64,000 nt of DNA. Origin: Candidatus Galacturonatibacter soehngenii (GTDB lineage Bacteria > Bacillota > Clostridia > Lachnospirales > Lachnospiraceae). The notes beneath the pieces were generated by a model, which worked only from the letters and a program-made list of their open reading frames with translations, did not search any database and was not told where the DNA came from. The stretch's first letter is position 1. Each line of letters starts with the position of its first letter. The stretch covers positions 124,001 through 188,000 of the forward strand of contig NZ_WAGX01000004.1 in the NCBI RefSeq assembly GCF_008830185.1, given 5' to 3'. Shown in pieces: positions 25,969-34,932 of this stretch. A program made the position numbers and the translations under genes.

Positions 25969-27102
25969 TCAATTATTATGGATTAAAACATCAAATATAT
26001 GTAGAACATACTTCTTTATTAAAGCTTCATTGTTTAAGATATCATCGGTAAGTTCAAAAAATGTTTTTTTATCGTTATAATTTTCCCTAAAGCAAGGACT
26101 AACGATAGTTTGATGCTGAGGAAGAAAATACCCAGATTTTTTAATATAGCAATTGGATGACTTGGCTTTTGAGCGAAATTCTTTATTAACAAAAGAAGCA
26201 ACGCTTTTATGAATTGCAATGTCTTCATTTGGAAGGTAATAGTAATCCTTGTAATTACTATAAAAATATTTTAGTTCATTAGAGTTTACTTTGATTTTTA
26301 ATTTGCCAGTATTTTTATTACCAATAAAATAAAAATCTCCAGTCCCATATGAGATTCGTTTTGGCAATTCCACTTGTAGTTTTAGTTCAATGAAAAATTC
26401 AAATTGTTGTTCATGATACATATCTGTGTATGGTTTTACATCAAACCCTTTTACTGAAAATAAGCCATTAAACAAAGCGTGATAAGAGAGAATTGGAAGT
26501 AAACCAAATAATCCACATAGATCTTCTTTGTTATGTAGAAGTAGTAGTCTTTTTGCTTCTTCATCGGGCTGAATCAAGTATTGTGAATAAACATGTATCA
26601 ATTGACCCCCGCTAAATTTATCTTCGCGTGTAATGTCTAAGAATGTCTCTACTGTTTTTTGTTTTAAGTTTTCTAGCTTGAAAAATTTCTTATAGGGTGA
26701 AAGTAGCTTATATAAATCTATGCTTTCCTTTAAATGAAATGTTTGATTTAACTCATAATTAGAAGATTTTTGAATTAGATAAGGAATATCAAAACCATTT
26801 CCATTATAATGAAGGAGTGCTTTATAATCTTTAGAAAATTCAAAAAAAGCTTCTAGGATTTCTTTCTCATCTTGGCTAGAGTCTGCAAACCATTGAATCA
26901 GTTTAAAGGTATTGTTTTGAAAATAGATACAACCAATCAGATAACAAAACGTATTTTTAGGAGAAAAGCCAGTTGTTTCTATATCGAATATCAAGACATC
27001 GCAAGGGTTCAACTCATCTTTACAAAGGAGTTGATGTAAAATAAAATGAAAGCCTTTTAAGTTGTCTAAATCACTATGTAAATCGAAAGTTCTTATATAC
27101 AT
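25969..27102 (-). CDS. YprB-like RNase H-fold exonuclease
   Basis: 377 residues from the ATG at 27102 (GAGGA six bases upstream; an ATG at 27108 abuts the ribosome binding site). Residues about 35-205 form an RNase_H_2/YprB 3'-5' exonuclease domain: LIFDIETTGFSPKN holds the first Asp-Glu pair, LLHYNGNGFDIPYL the second and LLLHNKEDLCGL the last Asp. The C-terminal half is not recognised beyond a basic, aromatic-rich character. YprB-type proteins are often next to helicases or metallophosphatases, but here it is alone and reads convergently with cheR. Nucleic-acid substrate unknown. Confidence 0.85.
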   Translation of the reverse strand: MYIRTFDLHSDLDNLKGFHFILHQLLCKDELNPCDVLIFDIETTGFSPKNTFCYLIGCIYFQNNTFKLIQWFADSSQDEKEILEAFFEFSKDYKALLHYNGNGFDIPYLIQKSSNYELNQTFHLKESIDLYKLLSPYKKFFKLENLKQKTVETFLDITREDKFSGGQLIHVYSQYLIQPDEEAKRLLLLHNKEDLCGLFGLLPILSYHALFNGLFSVKGFDVKPYTDMYHEQQFEFFIELKLQVELPKRISYGTGDFYFIGNKNTGKLKIKVNSNELKYFYSNYKDYYYLPNEDIAIHKSVASFVNKEFRSKAKSSNCYIKKSGYFLPQHQTIVSPCFRENYNDKKTFFELTDDILNNEALIKKYVLHIFDVLIHNN

Positions 27103-27293
27103 TATCATTCCTCAATTGTAAGTAAATATATTACATATTAGTTACACCTTTATCTTATCTAGAAAAAATAAAAAAAGCAAGTCTCTCTTTTTCGTTAGTA
27201 AAAGATTGAACTCACATAAATTGATAAAATTTTCACATAATTTATTTATTTTTATATATATTATACATCAATTTTTACAAAAAATAAAGTATG

Positions 27294-27311
27294 GATTTTG
27301 CATACAAAATC
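27294..27311. promoter_or_regulatory. Inverted repeat overlapping the rnf -35 box
   Basis: GATTTTG (27294-27300) and CAAAATC (27305-27311) are exact reverse complements with a CATA spacer. Position over the -35 element fits a repressor operator; no known consensus matched by eye. Confidence 0.45.
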
Positions 27312-27326
27312 TAGTATATTTATAAT
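27298..27326 (+). promoter_or_regulatory. rnf operon promoter
   Basis: TTGCAT (27298-27303), 17-bp spacer, TATAAT (27321-27326), 75 bases upstream of rnfC. The remaining 27103-27297 gap is A/T-rich and holds nothing else recognisable. Confidence 0.7.
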
Positions 27327-27401
27327 CAGAGTAGTATCGCAATACTTAGATTGTAAAAGTTACTCCGTAAAAAATAATATATAACAGAAAGGTCGGACAA
27401 A

Positions 27402-28718
27402 ATGGGAGCATTTACATTTAAAGGTGGAATACATCCTTATGATGGAAAAGATTTATCGAAAGATAAACCGATTAAAACAGTTTTACCAAAAGGTGAGCTG
27501 GTTTATCCCCTGTCACAACATATTGGTGCGCCAGCGACACCGATTGTTGCAAAAGGAGATAGAGTGTTAAAGGGTCAGAAGATTGCAGAAGCAACTGGCT
27601 TTGTATCTGCTAATATTCATGCATCTGTTTCTGGTACAGTCAAAACGATTGAACCAAGACTAACCGTAACAGGAACTATGATAAATTCAATAATCATCGA
27701 AAACGACGGACTTTATGAAGAAGTTGAGTATCAAAATGTTAAACCTCTTGATGCATTATCAAAGGATGAAATTAGAGCAATGATTAAAGAAGCTGGCATT
27801 GTTGGAATGGGAGGAGCGGGGTTTCCTACTCATGTAAAGCTTACTCCAAAAGACGACAATGCCATTGATTATGTAATTGCTAACTGTGCTGAATGTGAGC
27901 CTTATTTAACTTCTGATTATAGAAGAATGTTAGAAGAACCAGAAAAGATTATTGGAGGAATGAAGGCGACATTAAAGCTTTTTGATAAGGCAAAAGGAAT
28001 TCTAGCAGTAGAAGATAATAAACCAGACTGTATAGAAAAGCTAAAATCGTTATTACAGAAAGAAGATAACATTGAAGTGGTTGCCTTAAAAACAAAATAT
28101 CCTCAAGGAGCAGAACGTCAATTAATCTATGCAGCAACAGGTAGAGCAATTAATTCCTCTATGCTTCCTGCAGATGCAGGGTGTGTTGTGAATAATGTTG
28201 ATACAATTGTTGCAATTTATATGGCTGTTTTTGAGGGAAAACCACTGATGCATAGAATTGTAACCGTGACAGGAAATGCGATTCAAGATCCTCGTAACTT
28301 TCTAGTCTGCACAGGAACAAATTATAGTGAGTTAATCGAAGAGGCTGGTGGCTTCAAACAAGAACCAGCAAAAATGATATCGGGTGGGCCGATGATGGGA
28401 TTTAGCATATACAATATTGATGTACCTGCTACAAAAACATCGTCTGCTTTGTTATGTCTAACAGAAGATGATGTTGCAAAGTTTGAACCATCTGCTTGTA
28501 TCAACTGCGGAAAATGTGTAGAGGTCTGTCCAGGAAGAATAATTCCAGCAAGATTGGGTGATTTTGCAGAAAGAAATGATGAAGCTAACTTTTTGAAATA
28601 TGATGGGTTGGAATGCTGTGCATGTGGTTGCTGCAGCTTTATTTGCCCTGCCAAAAGACATTTAACGCAGTCGATAAAATCAATGCGACTACTAGTTTTA
28701 GCGAATAAAAAGAAATAG
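27402..28718 (+). CDS. rnfC: Rnf complex subunit C (NADH-side electron carrier)
   Basis: 438 residues. N-terminal GGIHPYDGK and biotinyl-like barrel, then the NADH/FMN-binding fold (AGIVGMGGAGFPTHVKL, NCAECEPYLTSDYRRM, GMKATLKL) shared with NuoF, a SLBB-like segment (TVTGNAIQDPRNF), and two [4Fe-4S] motifs near the C-terminus: CINCGKCVEVCP (about 367) and CCACGCCSFICP (about 406). It oxidises or reduces NAD(H) in the Rnf chain on the cytoplasmic side. First gene of rnfCDGEAB with a strong promoter 75 bases upstream. Confidence 0.97.
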   Translation: MGAFTFKGGIHPYDGKDLSKDKPIKTVLPKGELVYPLSQHIGAPATPIVAKGDRVLKGQKIAEATGFVSANIHASVSGTVKTIEPRLTVTGTMINSIIIENDGLYEEVEYQNVKPLDALSKDEIRAMIKEAGIVGMGGAGFPTHVKLTPKDDNAIDYVIANCAECEPYLTSDYRRMLEEPEKIIGGMKATLKLFDKAKGILAVEDNKPDCIEKLKSLLQKEDNIEVVALKTKYPQGAERQLIYAATGRAINSSMLPADAGCVVNNVDTIVAIYMAVFEGKPLMHRIVTVTGNAIQDPRNFLVCTGTNYSELIEEAGGFKQEPAKMISGGPMMGFSIYNIDVPATKTSSALLCLTEDDVAKFEPSACINCGKCVEVCPGRIIPARLGDFAERNDEANFLKYDGLECCACGCCSFICPAKRHLTQSIKSMRLLVLANKKK

Positions 28719-28730
28719 GAGGGATTATAA

Positions 28731-29663
28731 GTGAGTGATTTAAAAAGCGTTTCAGCGTCACCACATGTGAGAGCTAAATTTACGAGCGGGAATATTATGC
28801 TAATGGTTTTCATTGCTCTATTACCTGCAAGTTTATTTGGAATCTATAATTTTGGACTGAAAGCATTATTTATTATTCTTGCAAGCGTTATAACATGTGT
28901 TCTTACAGAATACGTTTATCAATATTTTATGAAAAAACCAATTACAATTGGTGATTATAGTGCCGCCGTAACAGGACTTTTGTTGGCATTAAATCTTCCT
29001 TCTTCCGTTCCAATATGGATGCCTGTCATTGGTGGTGTCTTTGCAATATTAGTTGTGAAACAGGTTTTTGGAGGACTTGGTCAAAACTTTATGAATCCAG
29101 CACTAGGTGCTCGTTGCTTTCTATTAATATCTTTTACAGGAAGAATGACGAACTTTACATATGATGCAATATCAGGAGCTACACCACTTGCCTTATTAAA
29201 GAGTGGTGAAACTGTGAATACTTGGAAGATGTTTTTAGGTTCTACGCAAGGAACAATAGGTGAGACATCCGTAATCGCAATTATGCTTGGTGCAATTTTC
29301 TTATTAGCGACTGGAGTAATCAAAATTACAATTCCAGCATCTTACATTTTATCGTTTCTTGTTTTCGTGGGAATTTTTTCTGGAAGAGGATTTGATGTAA
29401 ATTATCTAATGGGACAGTTATGTGGCGGTGGTCTTATGCTTGGAGCGTGGTTTATGGCTACTGATTATGTAACATCACCGATAACCCAGAAGGGTAGAGT
29501 TGTGTACGGAATCATTTTGGGAGTTCTTACTGGATTATTTCGATTGTTTGGAGGTTCAGCAGAAGGCGTTTCCTATGCAATTATCTTTAGTAATCTATTA
29601 GTGCCTCTTATTGAGAGATTTACTCTCCCGACAGCATTTGGAAAGGAGAAGAAAAGAGCATGA
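28731..29663 (+). CDS. rnfD: Rnf complex subunit D
   Basis: 310 residues, GTG start with AGGAGGG upstream. Polytopic membrane protein of the NqrB/RnfD family. DAISGATPLALLK (about 145) contains the Ser-Gly-Ala-Thr site to which FMN is covalently attached through Thr; GGLGQNFMNPALGARCFLL and ATDYVTSPIT are family signatures. Transfers electrons through the membrane coupled to ion movement. Overlaps rnfG by four bases. Confidence 0.97.
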   Translation: MSDLKSVSASPHVRAKFTSGNIMLMVFIALLPASLFGIYNFGLKALFIILASVITCVLTEYVYQYFMKKPITIGDYSAAVTGLLLALNLPSSVPIWMPVIGGVFAILVVKQVFGGLGQNFMNPALGARCFLLISFTGRMTNFTYDAISGATPLALLKSGETVNTWKMFLGSTQGTIGETSVIAIMLGAIFLLATGVIKITIPASYILSFLVFVGIFSGRGFDVNYLMGQLCGGGLMLGAWFMATDYVTSPITQKGRVVYGIILGVLTGLFRLFGGSAEGVSYAIIFSNLLVPLIERFTLPTAFGKEKKRA

Positions 29664-30274
29664 ATACAAAAATAATGAAAGACGCAGCGATGCTAACAAT
29701 CATAACGTTGATTGCAGGTCTTTTACTTGGGTTAGTTTATGAAGTAACTAAGAATCCAATTAAAGTACAACAGGCTTTGACAAAACAAAAATCGTTTCAA
29801 GCAGTATTTCAAGATGCGACTGAATTTAATAAATTGGATAATTTTCATAAAGAAAATGCGATGCAAATATTAAGTCAGGCAGGATATGAGCAAGAATCCA
29901 TAGATGAGGCTGTTCAAGCTCTGGATGCGAATGGAACAATTCTTGGCTATGTTATGCAGGTTACAACGAGTGAAGGATATGGAGGGGATATTACATTTTC
30001 AATGGGAATCCGTCTGGATGGAACGGTGAATGGATATGAAATACTTCGTATTAGTGAAACAGCAGGTCTAGGCATGAAGGCAAAGGATGCTTCCTTTAAA
30101 GACCAGTATGCAAATAAGAACGTAGATAGTTTTGCATATACCAAAACAGGTGCAACAGCTGAAAACGAAATTGATGCCATCAGTGGTGCAACGATTACGA
30201 CGAATGCAATCACAAATGGAGTAAATGCAGGAATCGTATACTTTAATAGTATTGCAAAAGGAGGAAGCAAGTAA
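29660..30274 (+). CDS. rnfG: Rnf complex subunit G (FMN-binding)
   Basis: 204 residues. One N-terminal transmembrane helix (AAMLTIITLIAGLLLGLVYE) and an extracytoplasmic FMN-binding domain with GYGGDITFSMGI and DAISGATITTNAIT, where the Thr of SGAT is the covalent FMN site. The chain ends with GIVYFNSIAKGGSK. Start overlaps the rnfD stop; its own stop overlaps the rnfE ATG (TAATG). Confidence 0.97.
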   Translation: MNTKIMKDAAMLTIITLIAGLLLGLVYEVTKNPIKVQQALTKQKSFQAVFQDATEFNKLDNFHKENAMQILSQAGYEQESIDEAVQALDANGTILGYVMQVTTSEGYGGDITFSMGIRLDGTVNGYEILRISETAGLGMKAKDASFKDQYANKNVDSFAYTKTGATAENEIDAISGATITTNAITNGVNAGIVYFNSIAKGGSK

Positions 30275-30945
30275 TGAATAAAGTAGTAGAAAGACTTTTT
30301 AACGGTATCATTAAAGAAAATCCTACCTTTGTATTAATGCTTGGTATGTGTCCGACTCTTGCGGTTACGACTTCGGCGGTAAATGGACTTGGTATGGGAC
30401 TTACAACAACAGTGGTACTTATTATGTCAAATATGATAATTTCTATGCTTCGTAACATTATACCAGACAAAGTAAGAATGCCAGCTTACATTGTAATTGT
30501 AGCGTCCTTTGTTACAATTGTTCAATTTTTACTAGAAGGTTATGTACCAAGCCTTTATGATTCGCTTGGTATTTATATTCCGTTAATTGTTGTTAACTGT
30601 ATTATTTTAGGAAGAGCAGAAAGCTATGCTTCAAAAAACCCTGTAGTACCATCTATTTTTGATGGAGTTGGTATGGGACTTGGATTTACAATTGGATTGA
30701 CTGCAATAGGTGCAGTAAGAGAATTAGTCGGAGCAGGTACTATATTTTCAAAACAAATAATGCCAAGCGCTTATGAACCGATTACTATCTTTATTCTTGC
30801 ACCAGGAGCATTCTTTGTATTAGCCATGCTTACTGCAATACAAAATAAAGTAAAGAATAACGTAGCAAATAACGATAAAAAAACAAGTGGCGGATGTGGC
30901 GAAGATGGATGTGATAGCTGTTCTAGCCACTGTGGCTTGAATTAG
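30274..30945 (+). CDS. rnfE: Rnf complex subunit E with Cys-rich tail
   Basis: 223 residues, six-helix membrane protein of the RnfA/E (NqrD/E) family. LGMCPTLAVTTSAVNGLGMG and PLIVVNCIILGRAE carry the membrane-embedded cysteines thought to ligate an iron-sulfur centre with RnfA. The C-terminus is extended by about 20 residues, SGGCGEDGCDSCSSHCGLN, containing five cysteines and one His, which is not part of the core family and may bind metal. Confidence 0.95.
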   Translation: MNKVVERLFNGIIKENPTFVLMLGMCPTLAVTTSAVNGLGMGLTTTVVLIMSNMIISMLRNIIPDKVRMPAYIVIVASFVTIVQFLLEGYVPSLYDSLGIYIPLIVVNCIILGRAESYASKNPVVPSIFDGVGMGLGFTIGLTAIGAVRELVGAGTIFSKQIMPSAYEPITIFILAPGAFFVLAMLTAIQNKVKNNVANNDKKTSGGCGEDGCDSCSSHCGLN

Positions 30946-30958
30946 GAGGTGGGCATAA

Positions 30959-31534
30959 ATGAAAGAATTAATTATAATTGCAATTAGTTCAGCACTTGTA
31001 AACAATGTTGTATTAAGCCAATTTTTAGGTTTATGTCCATTCTTAGGTGTGTCTAAGAAGGTTGAAACAGCAGGTGGAATGGGTGGAGCGGTAATTTTTG
31101 TATTAACGATTGCTTCAGCCTTTACAAGTGTTATCTATAAATTTGTACTTGTAAATACTGGTTTAGAATATATGCAGACGATTGTTTTTATTTTGGTAAT
31201 TGCTGCATTAGTACAATTTGTTGAAATGTTTTTAAAGAAAACGAGTCCTTCGCTTTATCAGGCATTAGGGGTATACTTACCACTTATTACAACGAACTGT
31301 GCTGTATTAGGGGTTGCTCTAACAAACGTGCAAAAATCATATAATATTTTAAGTGGTATTGTAAATGGATTTGCAACTGCCGTTGGATTTACCATAGCAA
31401 TCGTAATCATGGCTGGTATCCGAGAAAAAATTGAATATAATGATGTTTCTCCTTCGTTTAAAGGATCACCTATCGTATTAATTACTGCAGGTCTAATGGC
31501 AATTGCTTTTTTTGGATTTGCAGGTCTAATATAG
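30959..31534 (+). CDS. rnfA: Rnf complex subunit A
   Basis: 191 residues, six transmembrane helices. NNVVLSQFLGLCPFLGVSK (residues 15-33) and LITTNCAVLGVAL (about 108-120) hold the conserved membrane cysteines that pair with those of RnfE. Full family length. GGAGGTGGG precedes the start by six to seven bases. Confidence 0.97.
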   Translation: MKELIIIAISSALVNNVVLSQFLGLCPFLGVSKKVETAGGMGGAVIFVLTIASAFTSVIYKFVLVNTGLEYMQTIVFILVIAALVQFVEMFLKKTSPSLYQALGVYLPLITTNCAVLGVALTNVQKSYNILSGIVNGFATAVGFTIAIVIMAGIREKIEYNDVSPSFKGSPIVLITAGLMAIAFFGFAGLI

Positions 31535-31544
31535 GAGGTTACAC

Positions 31545-32336
31545 ATGAGTATAATAGGTATAATAATAGCGGCTGTCATTGTTGGTGTGACTGGTTTGTT
31601 AATAGGTCTATTCCTGGGAATTGCAGGTGAAAAGCTAAAAGTTGAGGTTGATGAAAAAGAACTACAAATCCGTGATGCGCTTCCAGGAAATAACTGCGGT
31701 GGCTGTGGATATGCGGGTTGTGATGCACTTGCAAAAGCGATTGCAGAAGGAGAAGCAGAGGTTTCTGCTTGTCCAGTAGGAGGTAGTCCTGTAGCAGACA
31801 AAATCGGCGAGATTATGGGAGTTGCAGCAGGAGAAACCATAAAAGAAGTTGCATTTGTAAAATGTGCAGGAACATGTGATAAGACAAAGCAAAACTATGA
31901 ATATCACGGAGTACAAGACTGTAAGATGCTTGCCTTTGTTCCGGGCGGTGGACCAAAGGCCTGTGACTATGGATGTATGGGCTTTGGAAGTTGTGTAAAA
32001 GTCTGTCCTTTTGATGCAATTCACATTATTGACGGAATTGCTAAGGTAGATAAAGAAAAGTGTAAAGCCTGCGGTAAGTGTATTGCAGAGTGTCCGAAAA
32101 AATTAATTGAACTTGTTCCTTATGCAGCAAAACACTTAGTTCAATGTAATTCAAAGGATAAGGGCAAAGATGTTATGAAAGGATGTTCGGTTGGTTGTAT
32201 TGCTTGTAAAATGTGTGAAAAAGTATGTGAATTTGATGCAATTAAAGTAGTTGATAATATTGCACATATTGATTATAATAAATGTACTTACTGTGGCAAA
32301 TGCGTAGAGAAATGTCCGAAAAAAATTATTCTATAA
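31545..32336 (+). CDS. rnfB: Rnf complex subunit B (ferredoxin-side)
   Basis: 263 residues. N-terminal membrane anchor (IIGIIIAAVIVGVTGLLIGL), the four-Cys FeS domain NCGGCGYAGCDALAKAI (about 50), a second Cys set (CAGTCDKT, CDYGCMGFGSCVKVCP), and paired 2x[4Fe-4S] ferredoxin motifs CKACGKCIAECP, CIACKMCEKVCE and CTYCGKCVEKCP. It accepts electrons from ferredoxin reduced for example by the PFOR at 8.4 kb. Last gene of the operon. Confidence 0.97.
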   Translation: MSIIGIIIAAVIVGVTGLLIGLFLGIAGEKLKVEVDEKELQIRDALPGNNCGGCGYAGCDALAKAIAEGEAEVSACPVGGSPVADKIGEIMGVAAGETIKEVAFVKCAGTCDKTKQNYEYHGVQDCKMLAFVPGGGPKACDYGCMGFGSCVKVCPFDAIHIIDGIAKVDKEKCKACGKCIAECPKKLIELVPYAAKHLVQCNSKDKGKDVMKGCSVGCIACKMCEKVCEFDAIKVVDNIAHIDYNKCTYCGKCVEKCPKKIIL

Positions 32337-32352
32337 ATAAAATATCAATGAT

Positions 32353-32383
32353 GAAATAGATGTGAGATTCTCACATCTATTTC
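32353..32383. repeat. Inverted repeat between rnfB and the AraC-type gene
   Basis: GAAATAGATGTGAGA (32353-32367) and TCTCACATCTATTTC (32369-32383) are perfect reverse complements with a one-base centre. There is no T-run, so it may be a weak terminator of rnf or a binding site for the downstream regulator. Confidence 0.6.
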
Positions 32384-32425
32384 TAAATTCACGACAAGTG
32401 ATAACGTGGGATAAAGGGGAAGAAC

Positions 32426-33409
32426 ATGAATACAGAGTTAATGGATCGATTGAAACCAGTAACAGAGGAAGAAAAAAGAATTCTGATTGGTGACAAGAAA
32501 ATAAATAAAGAAATCTATACAACGAGTAATGAATTTACCATTGATAGTAATAAAATGCTAGAAAAAGGACGCTTAATTGATATTCGAACACATACTCGTT
32601 TTATTGATTTTCCTGCCCATAAACACAATTATATTGAAATCATGTATATGTGTACGGGAAAAACAACACATATCATAAATGGAGATACAAAGGTTGTTTT
32701 GGAAAAGGGGAATTTACTCTTTTTAAATCAGTTTTCTTATCATGAGATTCTTCCAGCTGGAATGGAGGATATTGGTATTAATTTTATTATCTTACCTGAA
32801 TTTTTTGATGAAGTATTACCAATGCTTCATAAGGATAATGCGTTAAGTAACTTTTTGGTAGATACGCTAAGGCAAAATACAACGCAGGCTAGTTATCTGC
32901 ACTATAAGGTATGTGATATTATACCCATTCAAAATTTGATTGAAAATCTAGTGTGGGATTTAATTAATAAACAACATAATCATAGACAGATTGACCAAAC
33001 AACAATGGGCCTTTTATTTATGCAACTAGTGAATCAGACAGAGAGAATTGAGTATGATAAACAAAATCAAAGCTACAATACAGTTGCAATTAAAGTGCTA
33101 AAATATATAGAAGAAAATTATAAGACTGCGAATTTAACAACGCTTGCAAAAAGTATGAATCAATCCATTTCCAGCCTTAGCAAAATGATAAAAAGTAGTA
33201 CTGGAAGCACATTTAAAGAACTATTACAAAACAAGAGGCTAAACCAGTCAGCACACCTGTTATCCGCGACTAAATTACCAATTACAGACATCATTTATAT
33301 GGTTGGATATGATAATACAAGTTATTTTCATAGGATATTTAAAGAACGATATGGATTAAGTCCCAAACAATATCGCGACAAAAAAGAATCAAATGATAAA
33401 ACGATGTGA
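32426..33409 (+). CDS. AraC family transcriptional regulator
   Basis: 327 residues. An N-terminal cupin sensor domain (about 60-160: RFIDFPAHKHNYIEIMYMCTG, VLEKGNLLFLNQFSYHEI) and a C-terminal two-helix-turn-helix DNA-binding domain (about 220-318: LTTLAKSMNQSISSLSKMIK and the signature DIIYMVGYDNTSYFHRIFKERYGLSPKQYR, here quoted in part). Sugar-responsive family. GGGGAAGAAC serves as ribosome binding site. The neighbouring L-rhamnose isomerase gene is the obvious target, suggesting a rhamnose or related deoxy-sugar inducer, but this is inference. Confidence 0.9.
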   Translation: MNTELMDRLKPVTEEEKRILIGDKKINKEIYTTSNEFTIDSNKMLEKGRLIDIRTHTRFIDFPAHKHNYIEIMYMCTGKTTHIINGDTKVVLEKGNLLFLNQFSYHEILPAGMEDIGINFIILPEFFDEVLPMLHKDNALSNFLVDTLRQNTTQASYLHYKVCDIIPIQNLIENLVWDLINKQHNHRQIDQTTMGLLFMQLVNQTERIEYDKQNQSYNTVAIKVLKYIEENYKTANLTTLAKSMNQSISSLSKMIKSSTGSTFKELLQNKRLNQSAHLLSATKLPITDIIYMVGYDNTSYFHRIFKERYGLSPKQYRDKKESNDKTM

Positions 33410-33425
33410 AGTTCATAAGGAAAAT

Positions 33426-33505
33426 AAGGACGTAAAAATATAAAAATTACGTCCTTGTTATAGAAGTCTGCTTTGTATATAATGAATACGAAAAGCAGAT
33501 TTTTT
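33426..33505 (+). terminator. Two tandem hairpins after the AraC-type gene
   Basis: First hairpin: AAGGACGTAA (33426-33435) with TTACGTCCTT (33447-33456). Second: TCTGCTTT plus GTAT (33467-33478) with ATAC plus AAAGCAGA (to 33499), followed by six T residues; the second is a good rho-independent terminator. Confidence 0.75.
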
Positions 33506-33605
33506 ATTAACATACTATACAAATTACAATATGCTTTAGCAGTTGAAGTGAAATATAGTTATCAATTAAAGTAAATTTATATAATATGAAAGGTGGAAAA
33601 AAAGA

Positions 33606-34871
33606 ATGTACGATGTAAAAAAAGGCTATGAATTAGCAAAAGAATTCTATGCTCAATATGGTATTGACGTAGACAAAGCAATTGAGATTGCAAATGCTAC
33701 TCCTATTTCAATGCATTGCTGGCAAGGAGATGATGTAGCTGGATGTGAAAAGAAAGAGGACACTTCGTTAACAGGTGGTATTCAAGCGACTGGTAATTAT
33801 CCAGGAAAGGCAAGAAACGGAGAGGAATTACGTGCTGACATTGAGACAGCTATGAAATACATTCCAGGTGAATTAAAACTTAATTTACATGCAAATTATC
33901 AAGAAGCGGATAGTTTTGTTGACCGTAATGAAATTGAGCCAAAGCATTTTGATAAATGGGTGAATTGGGCAGTAGAAAAAGGAATCGGACTTGATTTTAA
34001 CCCAACGTATTTTTCACATCCAAAGAGCGATAAAGCAACTTTATCCTCTGATGATGAAGAAATTCGTAAATTCTGGATTGAACATGGTATCCGTTGTCGT
34101 CAGATTGGAGAATATTTCTATAAGAAGACTGGAAAACCATGCGTAATCAACCACTGGACTCCTGATGGAGATAAAGAAGTACCAATCGATACCATTGGAC
34201 CAAGACAGAGATTAAAAGACAGTTATGATCAAATCTTTGAGGCAACAAAAGATGTAGAAGGTGTAATTGATGGTATCGAATCAAAAGTATTTGGTATTGG
34301 AGCGGAAAGCTTTACCGCTGGTTCTCATGAATTTTGCATGGGATATGTAATGAAAGCAAACAAAGACCATATTATTATGACGTTAGATACAGGACATTAT
34401 CATCCAACAGAAGTGGTTTCTGCTAAATTAGCATCTATCTTTACTTTCTCTGATAATGTATTACTTCATGTTTCACGTCCAATTCGTTGGGATTCTGACC
34501 ATGTAGTAAGCTTTGACGATGAAACAAGAGCAATCATGGAAGAATTAGTACGTATGGACAAGTTAAAAGATACTTATGTTGCAACTGATTTCTTTGATGC
34601 TTCTATTAATCGTATTGTAGCTTGGGTAACTGGTATGAGAAATACAAGAAAAGCAATGTTAGCTGCATTATTACAGCCAGTTGATAAGATGAAAGAGATT
34701 GAAAAGAGTGGAGACGTAAGCGCACGTTTGGCTTACAAAGAAGAATTCAAAGCAGCACCATTTGCATTGGTATGGGATTATTATTGCCAGCAACAAAATG
34801 CAGGTGTAGGTCTTGAATGGCTTAAGGAAGTTCAAACATATGAAAGTGACGTTCTTTCAAAAAGAAATTAA
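33606..34871 (+). CDS. rhaA: L-rhamnose isomerase
   Basis: 421 residues, the usual family length; converts L-rhamnose to L-rhamnulose with a divalent metal. Recognised by PISMHCWQGDDVAGCE (about 32-47), the metal-site segments LDFNPTYFSHP, INHWTPDGDKE, GAESFTAGSHEF, TLDTGHYHPTE and HVSRPIRWDSDHV. AAAGGTGG lies upstream. No rhamnulokinase, aldolase or transporter adjoins it, so it is a stand-alone gene paired only with the upstream AraC-type regulator; related aldose substrates are possible. Terminator at 34902-34928. Confidence 0.93.
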   Translation: MYDVKKGYELAKEFYAQYGIDVDKAIEIANATPISMHCWQGDDVAGCEKKEDTSLTGGIQATGNYPGKARNGEELRADIETAMKYIPGELKLNLHANYQEADSFVDRNEIEPKHFDKWVNWAVEKGIGLDFNPTYFSHPKSDKATLSSDDEEIRKFWIEHGIRCRQIGEYFYKKTGKPCVINHWTPDGDKEVPIDTIGPRQRLKDSYDQIFEATKDVEGVIDGIESKVFGIGAESFTAGSHEFCMGYVMKANKDHIIMTLDTGHYHPTEVVSAKLASIFTFSDNVLLHVSRPIRWDSDHVVSFDDETRAIMEELVRMDKLKDTYVATDFFDASINRIVAWVTGMRNTRKAMLAALLQPVDKMKEIEKSGDVSARLAYKEEFKAAPFALVWDYYCQQQNAGVGLEWLKEVQTYESDVLSKRN

Positions 34872-34901
34872 AATTTGCCAATTTTAATATAGTTCTATGT
34901 T

Positions 34902-34928
34902 AGAGCACGACTTTGTCGTGCTCTTTGC
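34902..34928. terminator. Terminator between rhaA and the anti-sigma gene
   Basis: AGAGCACGAC (34902-34911) pairs perfectly with GTCGTGCTCT (34915-34924) around TTT, followed by TT. Serves the two convergent genes. Confidence 0.8.
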
Positions 34929-34932
34929 CATG

